From an uncultured Acetatifactor sp. (GTDB taxonomy: Bacteria; Bacillota; Clostridia; Lachnospirales; Lachnospiraceae), in the NCBI GenBank assembly GCA_934433135.1, contig CAKRZO010000008.1, forward strand, positions 1 to 64,000: 64,000 nt of DNA, in the 5' to 3' direction. Below the pieces are notes generated by a model. That model saw nothing but the letters and a program-made list of their open reading frames with translations. It did no database searches and had not been told where the DNA came from. Made by a program: the position numbers and the translations under genes. This document shows, piece after piece, positions 1-9,179 of this stretch. The number at the start of each line of letters is the position of its first letter. Within the stretch, counting starts at the first letter, position 1.

Positions 1-130
1 CAGGGTCCCGCATCGACAGACCGATGCCCCATATACGGTCTTTCACCGCGCACTCGGCAAGCAATGCCTTTCCCGTACCTTTCAACTGCGTTTCCAGCTC
101 AGGATTCTGAGAGAACCCCGCCCACCTTTT
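1..130 (-). pseudogene. NADAR (YbiA-like) domain remnant, runs off the left edge
   Basis: Reading leftwards from 130, one open frame encodes about 43 residues beginning KRWAGFSQN and containing DRIWGIGL. This matches the C-terminal third of NADAR/YbiA proteins (conserved F-Q-N, L..TG, E.., D-x-WGxG pattern), which act as N-glycosidases on ADP-ribose-type or riboflavin-intermediate substrates. The N-terminal two thirds are missing. The frame is the same as that of the metallophosphoesterase upstream, separated only by consecutive TAG and TGA stops, and there is no start codon or ribosome-binding site. I infer a gene that lost its 5' part by deletion. The rest lies outside the window, so whether any product is made cannot be judged. 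Confidence 0.7.
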
Positions 131-133
131 TCA

Positions 134-1138
134 CTACAATACGCGAATATGCATTACCGCTCCGTTCTCATACGCATTTGAAGTTACGACATACTGTGGA
201 ATCACCGTCTTCTTTATCGTTCCGTCCGACATTGCTTCCGATGCAAGAATCTCTGTGTATACTTCATTATGTAAATGACCGCAAAAAACGCCTTTCACAA
301 CATCTGCATTCTGCGTTATACATTTATACATCCGCATCGTTTCCTTACTGCTTTCGCCGGAACCGGCAAAATGCGCGTAAAAGTCATGAGCACCGTTTTC
401 CCAAATTGTACGTAGAAACGGTACATTTGTATCTGCCGGATTACCGGTGCTCATCGGTTCGTGCTGAAAAATAAAAACCGTATACTCATTTTCTTTCGCC
501 CGTATCATGTCTCTCTCTATTTTTTCGCACTGGTCAATCGTATAGATTCCCTGATCGTTATTCATAACAATAATCATCACCCTGTCTGCAATAATTCTGG
601 AGCAATACTCCAGGTCGTTATTCCACACAGCCGAAAGTCTTTTCTTCTTTTCCCCGATCGGCATTCTATCCTCAACTTTTCCCTGCATACAGCACAAAAC
701 ATCATGGCCGCCGAGTGCGATCAGCGCCTCCGGATATGGGTGCAGCACATACTTCTCCATGCATTCCAATGCCCCGTGAGTAAAATAATCAAGATTATCC
801 CCGCACACAACCGTTTGGTCTGTATGTGCGCAAAAATCAAGCGCTCTGATCACATTTCCTATGGATTTTCCGCCGCGCTGCCATTCTCTGTACCGGCTTG
901 AACTCATTACCGCTGGATTTTGTTCGGCAAAATCCCTGGCATTCAGATAATCCAAATGGAAATCCGATGTCATCCCGATATCAACAGGTCTGCCTTTTTT
1001 TATTCCATTAACAGTCACATTCCATACTGTCAGAAAACTGTCGCGTCGTTTGCAGATATATCCTCTCTTATCCCCAGGTTCTCCGATAAAGGGCTCCGCT
1101 GGTATGTTAAAAAATTCTTCTTTCTTTTTTGGATCCAT
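134..1138 (-). CDS. Calcineurin-like metallophosphoesterase
   Basis: 334 residues with the metallophosphoesterase motifs in order: D59-x-H61 (SDFHLDY), GDN at 113-115, GGHD at 143-146, H225 (QHEPM) and GHLH with H287 and H289. These are the two-metal ligands of the superfamily. One is unusual: the family's GNHD/GNHE block reads GGHD, so the asparagine ligand/catalytic residue is absent. No signal peptide is seen, so a cytoplasmic phosphoesterase is likely; the substrate is unknown. It is the last gene of the strand run GH-A glycosidase, GH31, phosphoesterase, and its start follows a GGAG inside a repeated element (1139-1235). The C-terminus ends directly against a NADAR remnant, so the natural end could have been altered by that rearrangement. 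Confidence 0.82.
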   Translation of the reverse strand: MDPKKKEEFFNIPAEPFIGEPGDKRGYICKRRDSFLTVWNVTVNGIKKGRPVDIGMTSDFHLDYLNARDFAEQNPAVMSSSRYREWQRGGKSIGNVIRALDFCAHTDQTVVCGDNLDYFTHGALECMEKYVLHPYPEALIALGGHDVLCCMQGKVEDRMPIGEKKKRLSAVWNNDLEYCSRIIADRVMIIVMNNDQGIYTIDQCEKIERDMIRAKENEYTVFIFQHEPMSTGNPADTNVPFLRTIWENGAHDFYAHFAGSGESSKETMRMYKCITQNADVVKGVFCGHLHNEVYTEILASEAMSDGTIKKTVIPQYVVTSNAYENGAVMHIRVL

Positions 1139-1235
1139 TTTGTACTAATCTCCATTCCTGATCAACTATATTGCGAACCGACAAAAAGAGATTCTCGCAG
1201 ATGATTTTTCATCCGCCATAAAAGCAATTTGTTTC
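1139..1235 (-). repeat. Ribosome-binding-site repeat, copy A (degenerate)
   Basis: On the minus strand this stretch matches the element at 21069-21225: both contain an AAACAAATTGCTTTTATGGC core, a region reading like KQIAFMA(D/E)EKS.ARIS, and an end GGAAtGGAGATTAGTaca just before an ATG. Copy A carries substitutions and in-frame stops relative to copy C. It provides the GGAG upstream of the phosphoesterase start. Confidence 0.65.
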
Positions 1236-1240
1236 TGAAC

Positions 1241-3628
1241 TCATCGGTCACACATGAGTAATTCCGTCAAAGCATGTCTCACATTATCATCCGTAACATG
1301 GTAATCTATATAAGCAAGCTTTTTGCCTTCGGAAATATCCGACTTTAAGACATGATACAGCTTTTCTTTAAGAATATATTCCATTCCGGCTTCATTCAGG
1401 AAATCATCTATATTATGCAAAGTATCATTTTCCTTCAATATACCCGTTAAAAGTGTCACTGTTATCTTTTCCGCAGTTGACCCAATCTCAACTGTCATAA
1501 CGTTATCGATATAACACTTTTGGAATTTCAAAGCCGCGCCATTGCTTTCGACCGTAACTTCACAATCCTCAACACCGATAAATTCAACCCTGTATTTCCT
1601 GTTCTTCGGTATTATCTGTTTTGTTTCATCCTGTGTATCAATCGTAAATACCGATGTTTTTCCCCATTCCAAATTCATTTCGGTCAACGCAAAATGGCCT
1701 TCTTGATAATTGTAACTGATGCCATCGTCCTCATACATTATAAAGCAATTGCTTTCACCGGCAAACACACGGATTTTTATTCTCTCCGGATTAGAGGTGT
1801 CATTACACGCATCAGCGGACATCGGCACAATCGCACCCGCTTTGGCAAAAACCGGCATGCTCTCAAGAGATCGATAGGCTTTAAAAATCTTACCGCCCTT
1901 ATAGCGTACACCGGTAAAAAAGTCATAAAATTCTCCTTCCGGCAGATAAACATCGGCGCATCCCCTATTTGTTTTGGGATCTCCGGGACTGACAATCGGT
2001 GATACAATCAGTTCGGTTCCGAATAAATATTCCGTTCTCACCAAATAAGCAGCATCACCCCCGTATTTTGCATACATCGGACATATAAGCGGCATATTTC
2101 CCTCTGATGCCCGATAATTCATTGTATACAAATACGGAATCAACTGATGCCGCAGGCGCAAAAAATTCTTCATGACTTCTTCGCACTCTCGGCCATATCG
2201 CCACGGTTCCTTTGACATATACCGGAAGTTCGTACAGTGCAACCGCAATATAGGAGAAAATACTCCGAACTGTACCCAACGGGCCATCAGCTCATCATCC
2301 TTTTTTCCTCCCTGAAATCCGCCTATGTCGTGGCTCCACCACCCGTAGCCGATATTGGATGCGGTTGCCGTAAAATACGGTTCAAACGCCAAAGTTTCCC
2401 AGGAACTGACAGCATCACCGGAAAACCCCACCGGGTACCTGTGGCTCCCCGGTCCGGCATACCTTGATAATAACATTCCCCGTTTTCCGTCTTTACAGTT
2501 ATCTATATAATGATACGCATTTAAGACAGGCAACGGATCAGGCTTTAATTCACGAAGCTGTGTATTATAATCCAGCCACCAAAAATCAACACCCTCTTTT
2601 TCAAGCGCATGGTATATAATTTCAAACTGTTTTCTTAAAAAAATGGGGTTTTCAGGTTCAAACTCAATGATTTCGCCATTGTCACTGTTTAATGACAAGC
2701 TTTCCGCCATCTTCCGATACCCCGCTTCATGAGGCGCAATTCCGCCCTGCGGATGTAAGTTAAGACAAATGTGCAAATTTCTGTCATGAAGTTTCTTTAA
2801 AAATGCAACATGATCCGGGAAAAGTTCCTCGTTCCACGTACTGCCCGTCCAACCGCCTCCATACCTCTTATCTATGTCCGTGTAGTGCCAATCCATATCA
2901 AGCACGCCTACACTGAAAGGAATTCCTTCTTTTTCAAATCTGTTAAATAAATTAAGATATTCCTCCGATGTGTATTTATGATATCGGCTCCACCAATTAC
3001 CAAGTGCATATCGGGGAAGCATCGGTGTCTGTCCGCAAAGTCTGTAGAAACTTTTAAGTGCTTCTTCGTAATCGTATTTTTTCTCACTTGCCAGGCCATA
3101 ACAAAATGCGTACAGATCCGTCTCATGGAAGGAATCCGGAACGATATTACCATCGCCGTCAAATATCGCGGAATTGCTGTCATCTAAAATACAGATCTCA
3201 CCCTGACTGATGACCCCGTCTCCGAGTTCACGCTCTCCATCCACCCCGTCAAGCGCGACTGCAGTTCCTTTCATATTAGCAGGCAATGTCACACCATATC
3301 GAAAGTCCGGCAAATATCTGCCCGCATAAATCGACCTTCTTTCGTTATTATAATAGAGTCTCAGAGTCTCCTGTGAGAATGGACGATTTTTTTCGTAAAT
3401 CACAGTAACATCATCGGTAACCAGTTTTATTTTCCCGCCATTCTCGGTAATTCTAAAAAACGGTACCTCAAAGCTTCTGTTTATTACTGCAAAAGTTGCA
3501 TTATCCTTAAAAGTTCCCTTTTCATTATATTCCAATCGAATAAGCTTTGACGTTAAAACCGTTATCCTGTATTTTTCCCCACATACAACAGCTTGCGCAG
3601 TTGCAATCGGTGATACCTGCTTCGACAT
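1241..3628 (-). CDS. Glycoside hydrolase family 31 (alpha-glucosidase/alpha-xylosidase type)
   Basis: About 795 residues. It has an N-terminal beta-sandwich, a GH31 TIM barrel and C-terminal beta domains. Barrel landmarks are GVLDMDWHY, WWLD (nucleophile Asp, about residue 353) and GFSGD (acid/base Asp, about 405), followed by NIGYGWWSHDIGGF, a GH31 signature. Retaining alpha-glycosidase activity is expected; the exact linkage cannot be read. No signal peptide, so it probably acts on imported oligosaccharide. An in-frame ATG lies 12 bases upstream at 3640, but its codons ATGGAGG contain the Shine-Dalgarno for the ATG at 3628, which I take as the start. It lies just downstream of the GH-A gene and is probably co-transcribed with it. 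Confidence 0.9.
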   Translation of the reverse strand: MSKQVSPIATAQAVVCGEKYRITVLTSKLIRLEYNEKGTFKDNATFAVINRSFEVPFFRITENGGKIKLVTDDVTVIYEKNRPFSQETLRLYYNNERRSIYAGRYLPDFRYGVTLPANMKGTAVALDGVDGERELGDGVISQGEICILDDSNSAIFDGDGNIVPDSFHETDLYAFCYGLASEKKYDYEEALKSFYRLCGQTPMLPRYALGNWWSRYHKYTSEEYLNLFNRFEKEGIPFSVGVLDMDWHYTDIDKRYGGGWTGSTWNEELFPDHVAFLKKLHDRNLHICLNLHPQGGIAPHEAGYRKMAESLSLNSDNGEIIEFEPENPIFLRKQFEIIYHALEKEGVDFWWLDYNTQLRELKPDPLPVLNAYHYIDNCKDGKRGMLLSRYAGPGSHRYPVGFSGDAVSSWETLAFEPYFTATASNIGYGWWSHDIGGFQGGKKDDELMARWVQFGVFSPILRLHCTNFRYMSKEPWRYGRECEEVMKNFLRLRHQLIPYLYTMNYRASEGNMPLICPMYAKYGGDAAYLVRTEYLFGTELIVSPIVSPGDPKTNRGCADVYLPEGEFYDFFTGVRYKGGKIFKAYRSLESMPVFAKAGAIVPMSADACNDTSNPERIKIRVFAGESNCFIMYEDDGISYNYQEGHFALTEMNLEWGKTSVFTIDTQDETKQIIPKNRKYRVEFIGVEDCEVTVESNGAALKFQKCYIDNVMTVEIGSTAEKITVTLLTGILKENDTLHNIDDFLNEAGMEYILKEKLYHVLKSDISEGKKLAYIDYHVTDDNVRHALTELLMCDR

Positions 3629-3680
3629 ATTAACCTCCATTCCGAATCATTCCATCGCGAGGTGACGAAGAGAAATCACA
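3629..3680 (-). repeat. Ribosome-binding-site repeat, copy B (junction of two genes)
   Basis: The minus strand reads ISLRHLAME, then stop, then a GGAATGGAGGTTAAT segment before ATG. The same block in copy C (21069 onward) reads ISLRHLAMESLGNED followed by GGAAATGAGGATTAG. In copy B the repeat forms the last nine or so codons of the GH-A gene and the ribosome-binding site of the GH31 gene. Confidence 0.65.
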
Positions 3681-6586
3681 AATCGCTCTCCGAAATCGGC
3701 ACGTCCGTATGCAGTGGCAACCAATACAACGTCTCCGGAATGATCCGCTTTCATCCGGCAATCCACCTGCGTATCTTCAAATCTGTCGGCATCCTTATTT
3801 ATCGGAAAGAGAACTTCTTCCTCTGCGAAAACAGCCTTTATAAAAACATCGCCCTTTTTCTTGCTTTCTCCCTGCGGAGCAAGCCATTTTGCCTCTGCAA
3901 CATTTCCGATTTCAGCATGAATAGAAATGATTTCTCCCGGAGCAGCAAAAACCGTCTGTCCGTTACTTACTTCAAACTCACCGCAGGATGTTTTAGCTTT
4001 TACGGCATTAAATTCCGCATTGAGATATTTCAACGGACCTCTTCCCTTATAGGCAACATTCGCGCAGGCTTCCAGCGGTGTATCCGCTGAAGTGGTTCCG
4101 GTGCCGTTTGTAACGAATTCGATCCCTTTCTTCTCTTTATAGGTTTTTCTTGCGACAATCAGTCCCGGGCCGTCAACACGGCTTATGTCCACTGTTTTTC
4201 CTGCTCCCTCAAGTAAGTCGATATTCATTTTGCTGTACCGGCCTTTGCCAAACAGGATAGCAGGCCAGCCGATCGCGGATTGATCGATATCCACACACAA
4301 CGTAATCTTTTCTTTGTATTGAGGATTCCCATACAAACCGGCTTCGTAATCTTTTTCGTATGCAACGGCACAAGGGCGCATCACTCCGTTCGGAGCAATA
4401 TACCCGGCATCGCTGGATTCCGTGCTTCTGAAGCCGCCGGCATAAAACCAGGGAAGGGAACCCTTGGTTCCGGTGTATTTCATAACTCTGTCAAATTGTT
4501 CGTGATAGCGGCGCTGCTCTTCCAATTTAAAATCAAACGGCGACATATTTTCTTTGTCCCATTTTATTTTGGTGCCGAAAGCATATCCGCTGGCACCGAC
4601 AAGACTCATACCGAACTCCACCCAGGCAACCGGCTTGCCGTTTGAAATGAATTCTGCCGCTTCTGTCTGTGCGATTGATGCAGCAAAGCCAACATCACTT
4701 AACTCAATGGAATATCCTTCCAGTCCAATGACATCAAGATGTTTTTGCGCATGGGCTATGATACCGTTTGGAATATCGTCATAGATACAGTTGGCTCTGG
4801 TGATGATCAAATGATTGGAATCCCGCTTTTTTATTTCCCGTACGCATCTGTTCCAGGTGCGGCTTGCATAATCTTCAATAAAATAACGAAAAAGTGTAAG
4901 TTGTACTCGTTCGTTTTCATCAACTTCTTTAAAATACCCGGAGCAATCCGGACATACCAGATTACCGGCCTCATCCCGGTCAAACAATACGCCGGCATAT
5001 TCCTGTGCCTCGTCTATACTGCCATACTGCTCTTCAAGCCATTTCTTCCAGTCCGGTAGAAATTTATCTTTTGTATTCGCATCATAAAAATGAGACCCGA
5101 CCTCCCAGGCGATATCAAGGGCAAACACCGTAGAATCACCTTCTATTTCAAACATGTTCATAAACTTTTCATATGCAGGTTTTTGAAAATACAGCGGATT
5201 GGTTATATTGGCAAAACTGAGGGATACTTTTATATCATATTTTCTGCATCTGTGTAAAAAATCTTTAAGCGGCTGGACGATTCTGCAAAAATCATTATTT
5301 TCGATTCGTATGGCAACACTGTTGATCTGCTGCCTTTTCAAAAAAGCAAGATCCTTGTCAACCTCTGATGGTACGTACATAGATTTGTCAAATGCACCAA
5401 GCCAATAATCCGTCAATTCAAGACTGACATGATAAAGCGGCCAATAGTTTATCCCATGCATATACCATTTTGTGTCTTTCAGATAAAAATCACCGTCGTT
5501 TACCCGAATAAATTCCTCTTTTTCATCCACCTGTTTTTCACATACAAATAACTCTGACCGGATACTCTCTGTCACAATACCATTATAATTTAATTCGGTA
5601 TAAATTGTATAATCACCGATATCGTCTATTTCGCATGCTTCGCAGGCGCTTGTATAATTCTGAGGGTTTAAAAGGATAGAAAATTGCTTTTCACAGATAA
5701 AATCCTTATCCTTATAAATCCTGACAGAAATATCGGCTTCCGAATAATCCAATTTCGTGGATAAAACTTTCACTCCCAGCTGAAACTTCTCGTACGGTTT
5801 GCATACATATTTATCTGCTCCCGCTTCAAATAGAAATACACCGTTATCCAGTTTGTTTACCATATCGCAGAGGAGCTTTATGCCTCCGTCCGTTTTGATA
5901 AGGTCACTGTATGCTATTCCGATTGCGGCAACAGCACTTCCTCTTGTTGTTGCCGTAACCGTTCCGGGACGCGATCCCCACGTGGGTGTCAGATGCCCTG
6001 ATGTATCGGAAAGGACGATGTATGCAGCTGCACCACGCATTCCGCCGTCACGCTGCCCCTCCTTCTGTACCCCGACACACGGAATCAGGCGCACCTTTCG
6101 ATCCATATCAAATCCTTCCCCCACCGGCCGCATCACGGGACAGATTACATCAACAGGACTATCGGTCTTCAGTTCTCCGGAAATATATTTCTTATCCAAA
6201 ACAACAAAATGATCACAATCTTTTTCCAGAAAAATTTTATATTGCGGTGTTATCCCCTCTATTACGGAATACTTTTCCGATACATCTCTTTTGCCGAAGA
6301 GAGGGCCGCCCATAAACAGTACTTTTCCCGTGCAGGTTCTGTATCGATCCAATGCTTCGGCATTTTGCGGTGAGAAACTTTGTGCATCGGGGATAATCAG
6401 TATGCTGCCTATCCGGTCTGCCGTTTTATCACGCAAGTCTTTCTCCGATACCGGATATACATAATATCCGTTTTCCCGAAGACTGCTGATCATCTGCGTA
6501 TAATCACCACCCTGATTTAAAATGGCAATCGTTTTGTCAAAATATACGAGCCGTGCAGCTATTGCTGAATTTTCGATATCTATCAT
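3647..6586 (-). CDS. Large clan GH-A glycosidase (beta-galactosidase/GH5-like), family unassigned
   Basis: 979 residues. Residues 10-240 look like a class I glutamine amidotransferase-like or GH42-middle-type domain, 250-360 like a beta-sandwich, and 365-680 like a TIM barrel. The barrel starts with KWYMHGINYWP. It has AWE with E495, the likely acid/base, and VAWVEFG with E657, the likely nucleophile; this spacing is typical of retaining clan GH-A enzymes. The C-terminal 250 residues are beta-rich. No signal peptide, so cytoplasmic. The C-terminus RHLAME derives from a repeated element. It starts the enzyme part of the locus, after a terminator that ends the transporter transcript. I cannot assign a CAZy family with certainty. 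Confidence 0.75.
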   Translation of the reverse strand: MIDIENSAIAARLVYFDKTIAILNQGGDYTQMISSLRENGYYVYPVSEKDLRDKTADRIGSILIIPDAQSFSPQNAEALDRYRTCTGKVLFMGGPLFGKRDVSEKYSVIEGITPQYKIFLEKDCDHFVVLDKKYISGELKTDSPVDVICPVMRPVGEGFDMDRKVRLIPCVGVQKEGQRDGGMRGAAAYIVLSDTSGHLTPTWGSRPGTVTATTRGSAVAAIGIAYSDLIKTDGGIKLLCDMVNKLDNGVFLFEAGADKYVCKPYEKFQLGVKVLSTKLDYSEADISVRIYKDKDFICEKQFSILLNPQNYTSACEACEIDDIGDYTIYTELNYNGIVTESIRSELFVCEKQVDEKEEFIRVNDGDFYLKDTKWYMHGINYWPLYHVSLELTDYWLGAFDKSMYVPSEVDKDLAFLKRQQINSVAIRIENNDFCRIVQPLKDFLHRCRKYDIKVSLSFANITNPLYFQKPAYEKFMNMFEIEGDSTVFALDIAWEVGSHFYDANTKDKFLPDWKKWLEEQYGSIDEAQEYAGVLFDRDEAGNLVCPDCSGYFKEVDENERVQLTLFRYFIEDYASRTWNRCVREIKKRDSNHLIITRANCIYDDIPNGIIAHAQKHLDVIGLEGYSIELSDVGFAASIAQTEAAEFISNGKPVAWVEFGMSLVGASGYAFGTKIKWDKENMSPFDFKLEEQRRYHEQFDRVMKYTGTKGSLPWFYAGGFRSTESSDAGYIAPNGVMRPCAVAYEKDYEAGLYGNPQYKEKITLCVDIDQSAIGWPAILFGKGRYSKMNIDLLEGAGKTVDISRVDGPGLIVARKTYKEKKGIEFVTNGTGTTSADTPLEACANVAYKGRGPLKYLNAEFNAVKAKTSCGEFEVSNGQTVFAAPGEIISIHAEIGNVAEAKWLAPQGESKKKGDVFIKAVFAEEEVLFPINKDADRFEDTQVDCRMKADHSGDVVLVATAYGRADFGERFVISLRHLAME

Positions 6587-6667
6587 AAAAAATAACCTCT
6601 GTTCAATAAGATTCTTATATATAATTTTCGTTCCTCAGATGCCTTTGTATCATAGGAATCCTCACTG

Positions 6668-6697
6668 ATAAGAAAAGCAGGTTCCGGAGAGCCTGCC
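6668..6697 (-). terminator. Rho-independent terminator after the solute-binding protein gene
   Basis: On the minus strand GCAGG, a 10-base loop and CCTGC are followed by TTTTCTT. It lies between the lipoprotein gene (ends 6723) and the GH-A gene (starts 6586), so the transporter transcript probably ends or is attenuated here. Confidence 0.6.
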
Positions 6698-6722
6698 TTT
6701 CAAGGTGCGGTAAGTGATGACA

Positions 6723-8171
6723 TTATTTATTCAAATAAGCGTCCACCTGTCTTTGCGCTTCTTCCACGATCTTTTGGTGGCCTGCCGTTCTCATCGCTTC
6801 GCAAAATTCTTCATATTTTTCGTCAAACTCGCTGCCGGTTACGGTCAGATAGAAATTATCATATTTCTTTCTGGCAGTAGACAAATTTGTAATTTCGGTT
6901 TTGACATTTTCCGGATCCCACAGAAATCCCATAATCGGAGATTTTGATGCGGAAGCATTGTACTTAATGGTTTCCGTCCATACATCTTCGTCCTGCCCTT
7001 CGGTAGGATATGCTATAAACTGGTCACCGAAGGTCCACGCCTGAAGTCCATAAGGATTATCCTTATTCGTTACAACATGACCGTCTTTCAGTTCATAGTT
7101 GACACCCTCAATACCGAAAACAAGAAGGTTATACAATTCTTTATTTGTAGCGACCTCTGCCATCACCTTCACGGCAAGTTCCGGATTCTTACTGTTTCTG
7201 CTTACCGCATTCATCGTTGATATTCCGGAATTATACCTCATATACGGCTCCTCCACCGGAACAACTACAACATCCCTGCCATACAGATTCTTCAGTTCCG
7301 CTTCCACGCCCGGCTTATACTGTGCGAAGTAAACTCCGTACATGCCGGCTTTCAGATCCGTACTGTCGTCCATAACGCTGGCTATATCCTGACGGATGTA
7401 TCCCTTTTCATAGTATTCCGCCATTTTTTTAACGGCATATTTCCACTCATCCGTCTCATAAACAGGATATACCTTCAGGTCTTTATCGGTCTTTCGTATG
7501 CAGACCTCCGTGCTTGATCCGACAATTTCAAGATCACGGTATGTAAAGATATTTTCCCGTACATCATATGTCCTGACGGTATACAGTTCCGGGTGAGCTT
7601 CATGGAACTTTTCAAAGAACGGTTCCAAATCCTCAATTGTTTTTACCGTACTGGTGTCAAAACCCAACTCATCGATGTACTTTTTCTCAATGACTGCTGC
7701 TCTTTGCAGCGGGAATACCTGCCTTACCGGAACGGCATATGTTTTCCCGTCTATCATACCGACTCTCATGATCTCCTCATCGATAAGATTTTTAAATTCC
7801 GGCACTTTATCCAGGTATTCGTCAATCGCCATATAAGCACCCTTGGTCACATTTGTGGCAAAATTATTCAGCCAGCTTGATGTGAAGCAGATGTCATATT
7901 CCTCATTAGACGCAATTACCATGTTCATCTTCTCAGCAAATGAACCGCTGTCCACAAGTTTCAAATCAAGTTTCGCACCAACCTTCGGAACCAGTATTTC
8001 ATTTGCTTTTTCCAGTACTGCAGGCAGATCTTTCTGGCTGTTACAAGGCAAATACCACGTAATAGTCGGCACATCGCCTTCGGCTTTTTCTTTTCCGCAG
8101 CCGCAGCAAAGCGCCATCATCATGACTGCTAAAAGAAACACACTTACAACTTTTTTTACATTACTTTTCAT
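6723..8171 (-). CDS. Sugar ABC transporter solute-binding lipoprotein (LplA/YtcQ type)
   Basis: 482 residues from the ATG at 8171, which has GGAGGG upstream; the open frame runs 41 codons further 5' but without support. The N-terminus MKSNVKKVV plus a hydrophobic stretch ending ALCCGCGKE is a lipoprotein signal. The body is a family 1 extracellular binding protein, and the C-terminal part (FLWDPENVKTE, then a helical end EEAQRQVDAYL) resembles the DUF3502-type tail of Lachnospiraceae sugar binders. It follows its two permease genes, and no ATPase is encoded nearby; this transporter class usually shares an MsmX-like ATPase. The ligand is probably an oligosaccharide processed by the neighbouring glycosidases. 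Confidence 0.88.
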   Translation of the reverse strand: MKSNVKKVVSVFLLAVMMMALCCGCGKEKAEGDVPTITWYLPCNSQKDLPAVLEKANEILVPKVGAKLDLKLVDSGSFAEKMNMVIASNEEYDICFTSSWLNNFATNVTKGAYMAIDEYLDKVPEFKNLIDEEIMRVGMIDGKTYAVPVRQVFPLQRAAVIEKKYIDELGFDTSTVKTIEDLEPFFEKFHEAHPELYTVRTYDVRENIFTYRDLEIVGSSTEVCIRKTDKDLKVYPVYETDEWKYAVKKMAEYYEKGYIRQDIASVMDDSTDLKAGMYGVYFAQYKPGVEAELKNLYGRDVVVVPVEEPYMRYNSGISTMNAVSRNSKNPELAVKVMAEVATNKELYNLLVFGIEGVNYELKDGHVVTNKDNPYGLQAWTFGDQFIAYPTEGQDEDVWTETIKYNASASKSPIMGFLWDPENVKTEITNLSTARKKYDNFYLTVTGSEFDEKYEEFCEAMRTAGHQKIVEEAQRQVDAYLNK

Positions 8172-8290
8172 TCTTGCTCCCTCCGCAACATTTTTTATAT
8201 TAAGTAAATTACACCTCACGATGTAAAATCCTTTTCCGAAATCTATCATACCGTGCGCCCTTTCAGAGATGTCTCCTGTCTCTTGCGCAC

Positions 8291-9169
8291 TCACCCTTTC
8301 ACCGACCCGACTGTCAATCCTTTGGTAAAGTATTTTTGGAAAAAAGGGAATATGACAAGCATAGGGCCGGCAACAATAATCGCCATTGCCATGCGTGCAC
8401 TTTCCGTCGGTATTTCGGCTGAACTGGAAGCCATTTGTGAGATATCCATGTTCTGGTTGATCAAATTCATATTTTTAATGATTCTTTGAAGCAGATATTG
8501 AAGGGTAATTAACTTTTCATTATCAATATAGAGCATTGCCGCCATCCACTCATTCCACTTCATCAGACAAATCATAAGCGTGACTGACGCAATAGCCGGT
8601 TTTGAAAGCGGTATGGCAAATCGAAACAGCAAGTCAAATTCATTTGCTCCGTCTGTCTTGGCTGCCTCAAACATCTCATTGGGAAGCTGCGTGAAGAAAG
8701 TTCTGAGCACAAACATATGCCATACGCTGATTGCCGTAGGCAATATATACACCCAGACTGTATCCTTTAAGTGCAGATACTGCGTAATTAAAATATATTC
8801 CGGCACCAGTCCGCCACTGAAAAGCATTGTGAAATACACATAAAAGTTAAAAAACTTTCTGCCCGAAAAATATTTCTTCGACAGCGGATAGGCAAGCAGA
8901 CACATCAGAAACACACTCAAAAGCGTACCTGCAAACGTCACAAAAATCGTAACAAGATATGAATTCACCAACGTATCATTTGACGAAAGCACAAACTTAT
9001 ATGCTGAAAAAGTCAAATGTCTCGGAATAATACTATATCCATATTTCGCAATATCTTCATTCGTTGATAACGATGTTGATAAAACAGTTAAAAACGGCAC
9101 CATCATTACCACGCACAGGAGTACCATAATGATATGAACCCATATGCGTTCCCTGTTTTTGTTTTTCAT
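8291..9169 (-). CDS. Sugar ABC transporter permease (LplC/YtcP family)
   Basis: 292 residues with six predicted membrane segments. The EAA loop reads EAAKTDGANEFDLLFRFAIPLSKPA, and the end KYFTKGLTVGSVKG is characteristic of YtcP/LplC permeases. The start at 9169 is preceded by GGGGGAG. An upstream in-frame ATG at 9199 would overlap the preceding permease gene by 20 bases and is less likely. It is the second permease of the importer served by the lipoprotein at 6723-8171. Confidence 0.92.
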   Translation of the reverse strand: MKNKNRERIWVHIIMVLLCVVMMVPFLTVLSTSLSTNEDIAKYGYSIIPRHLTFSAYKFVLSSNDTLVNSYLVTIFVTFAGTLLSVFLMCLLAYPLSKKYFSGRKFFNFYVYFTMLFSGGLVPEYILITQYLHLKDTVWVYILPTAISVWHMFVLRTFFTQLPNEMFEAAKTDGANEFDLLFRFAIPLSKPAIASVTLMICLMKWNEWMAAMLYIDNEKLITLQYLLQRIIKNMNLINQNMDISQMASSSAEIPTESARMAMAIIVAGPMLVIFPFFQKYFTKGLTVGSVKG

Positions 9170-9179
9170 ATCTCTCCCC

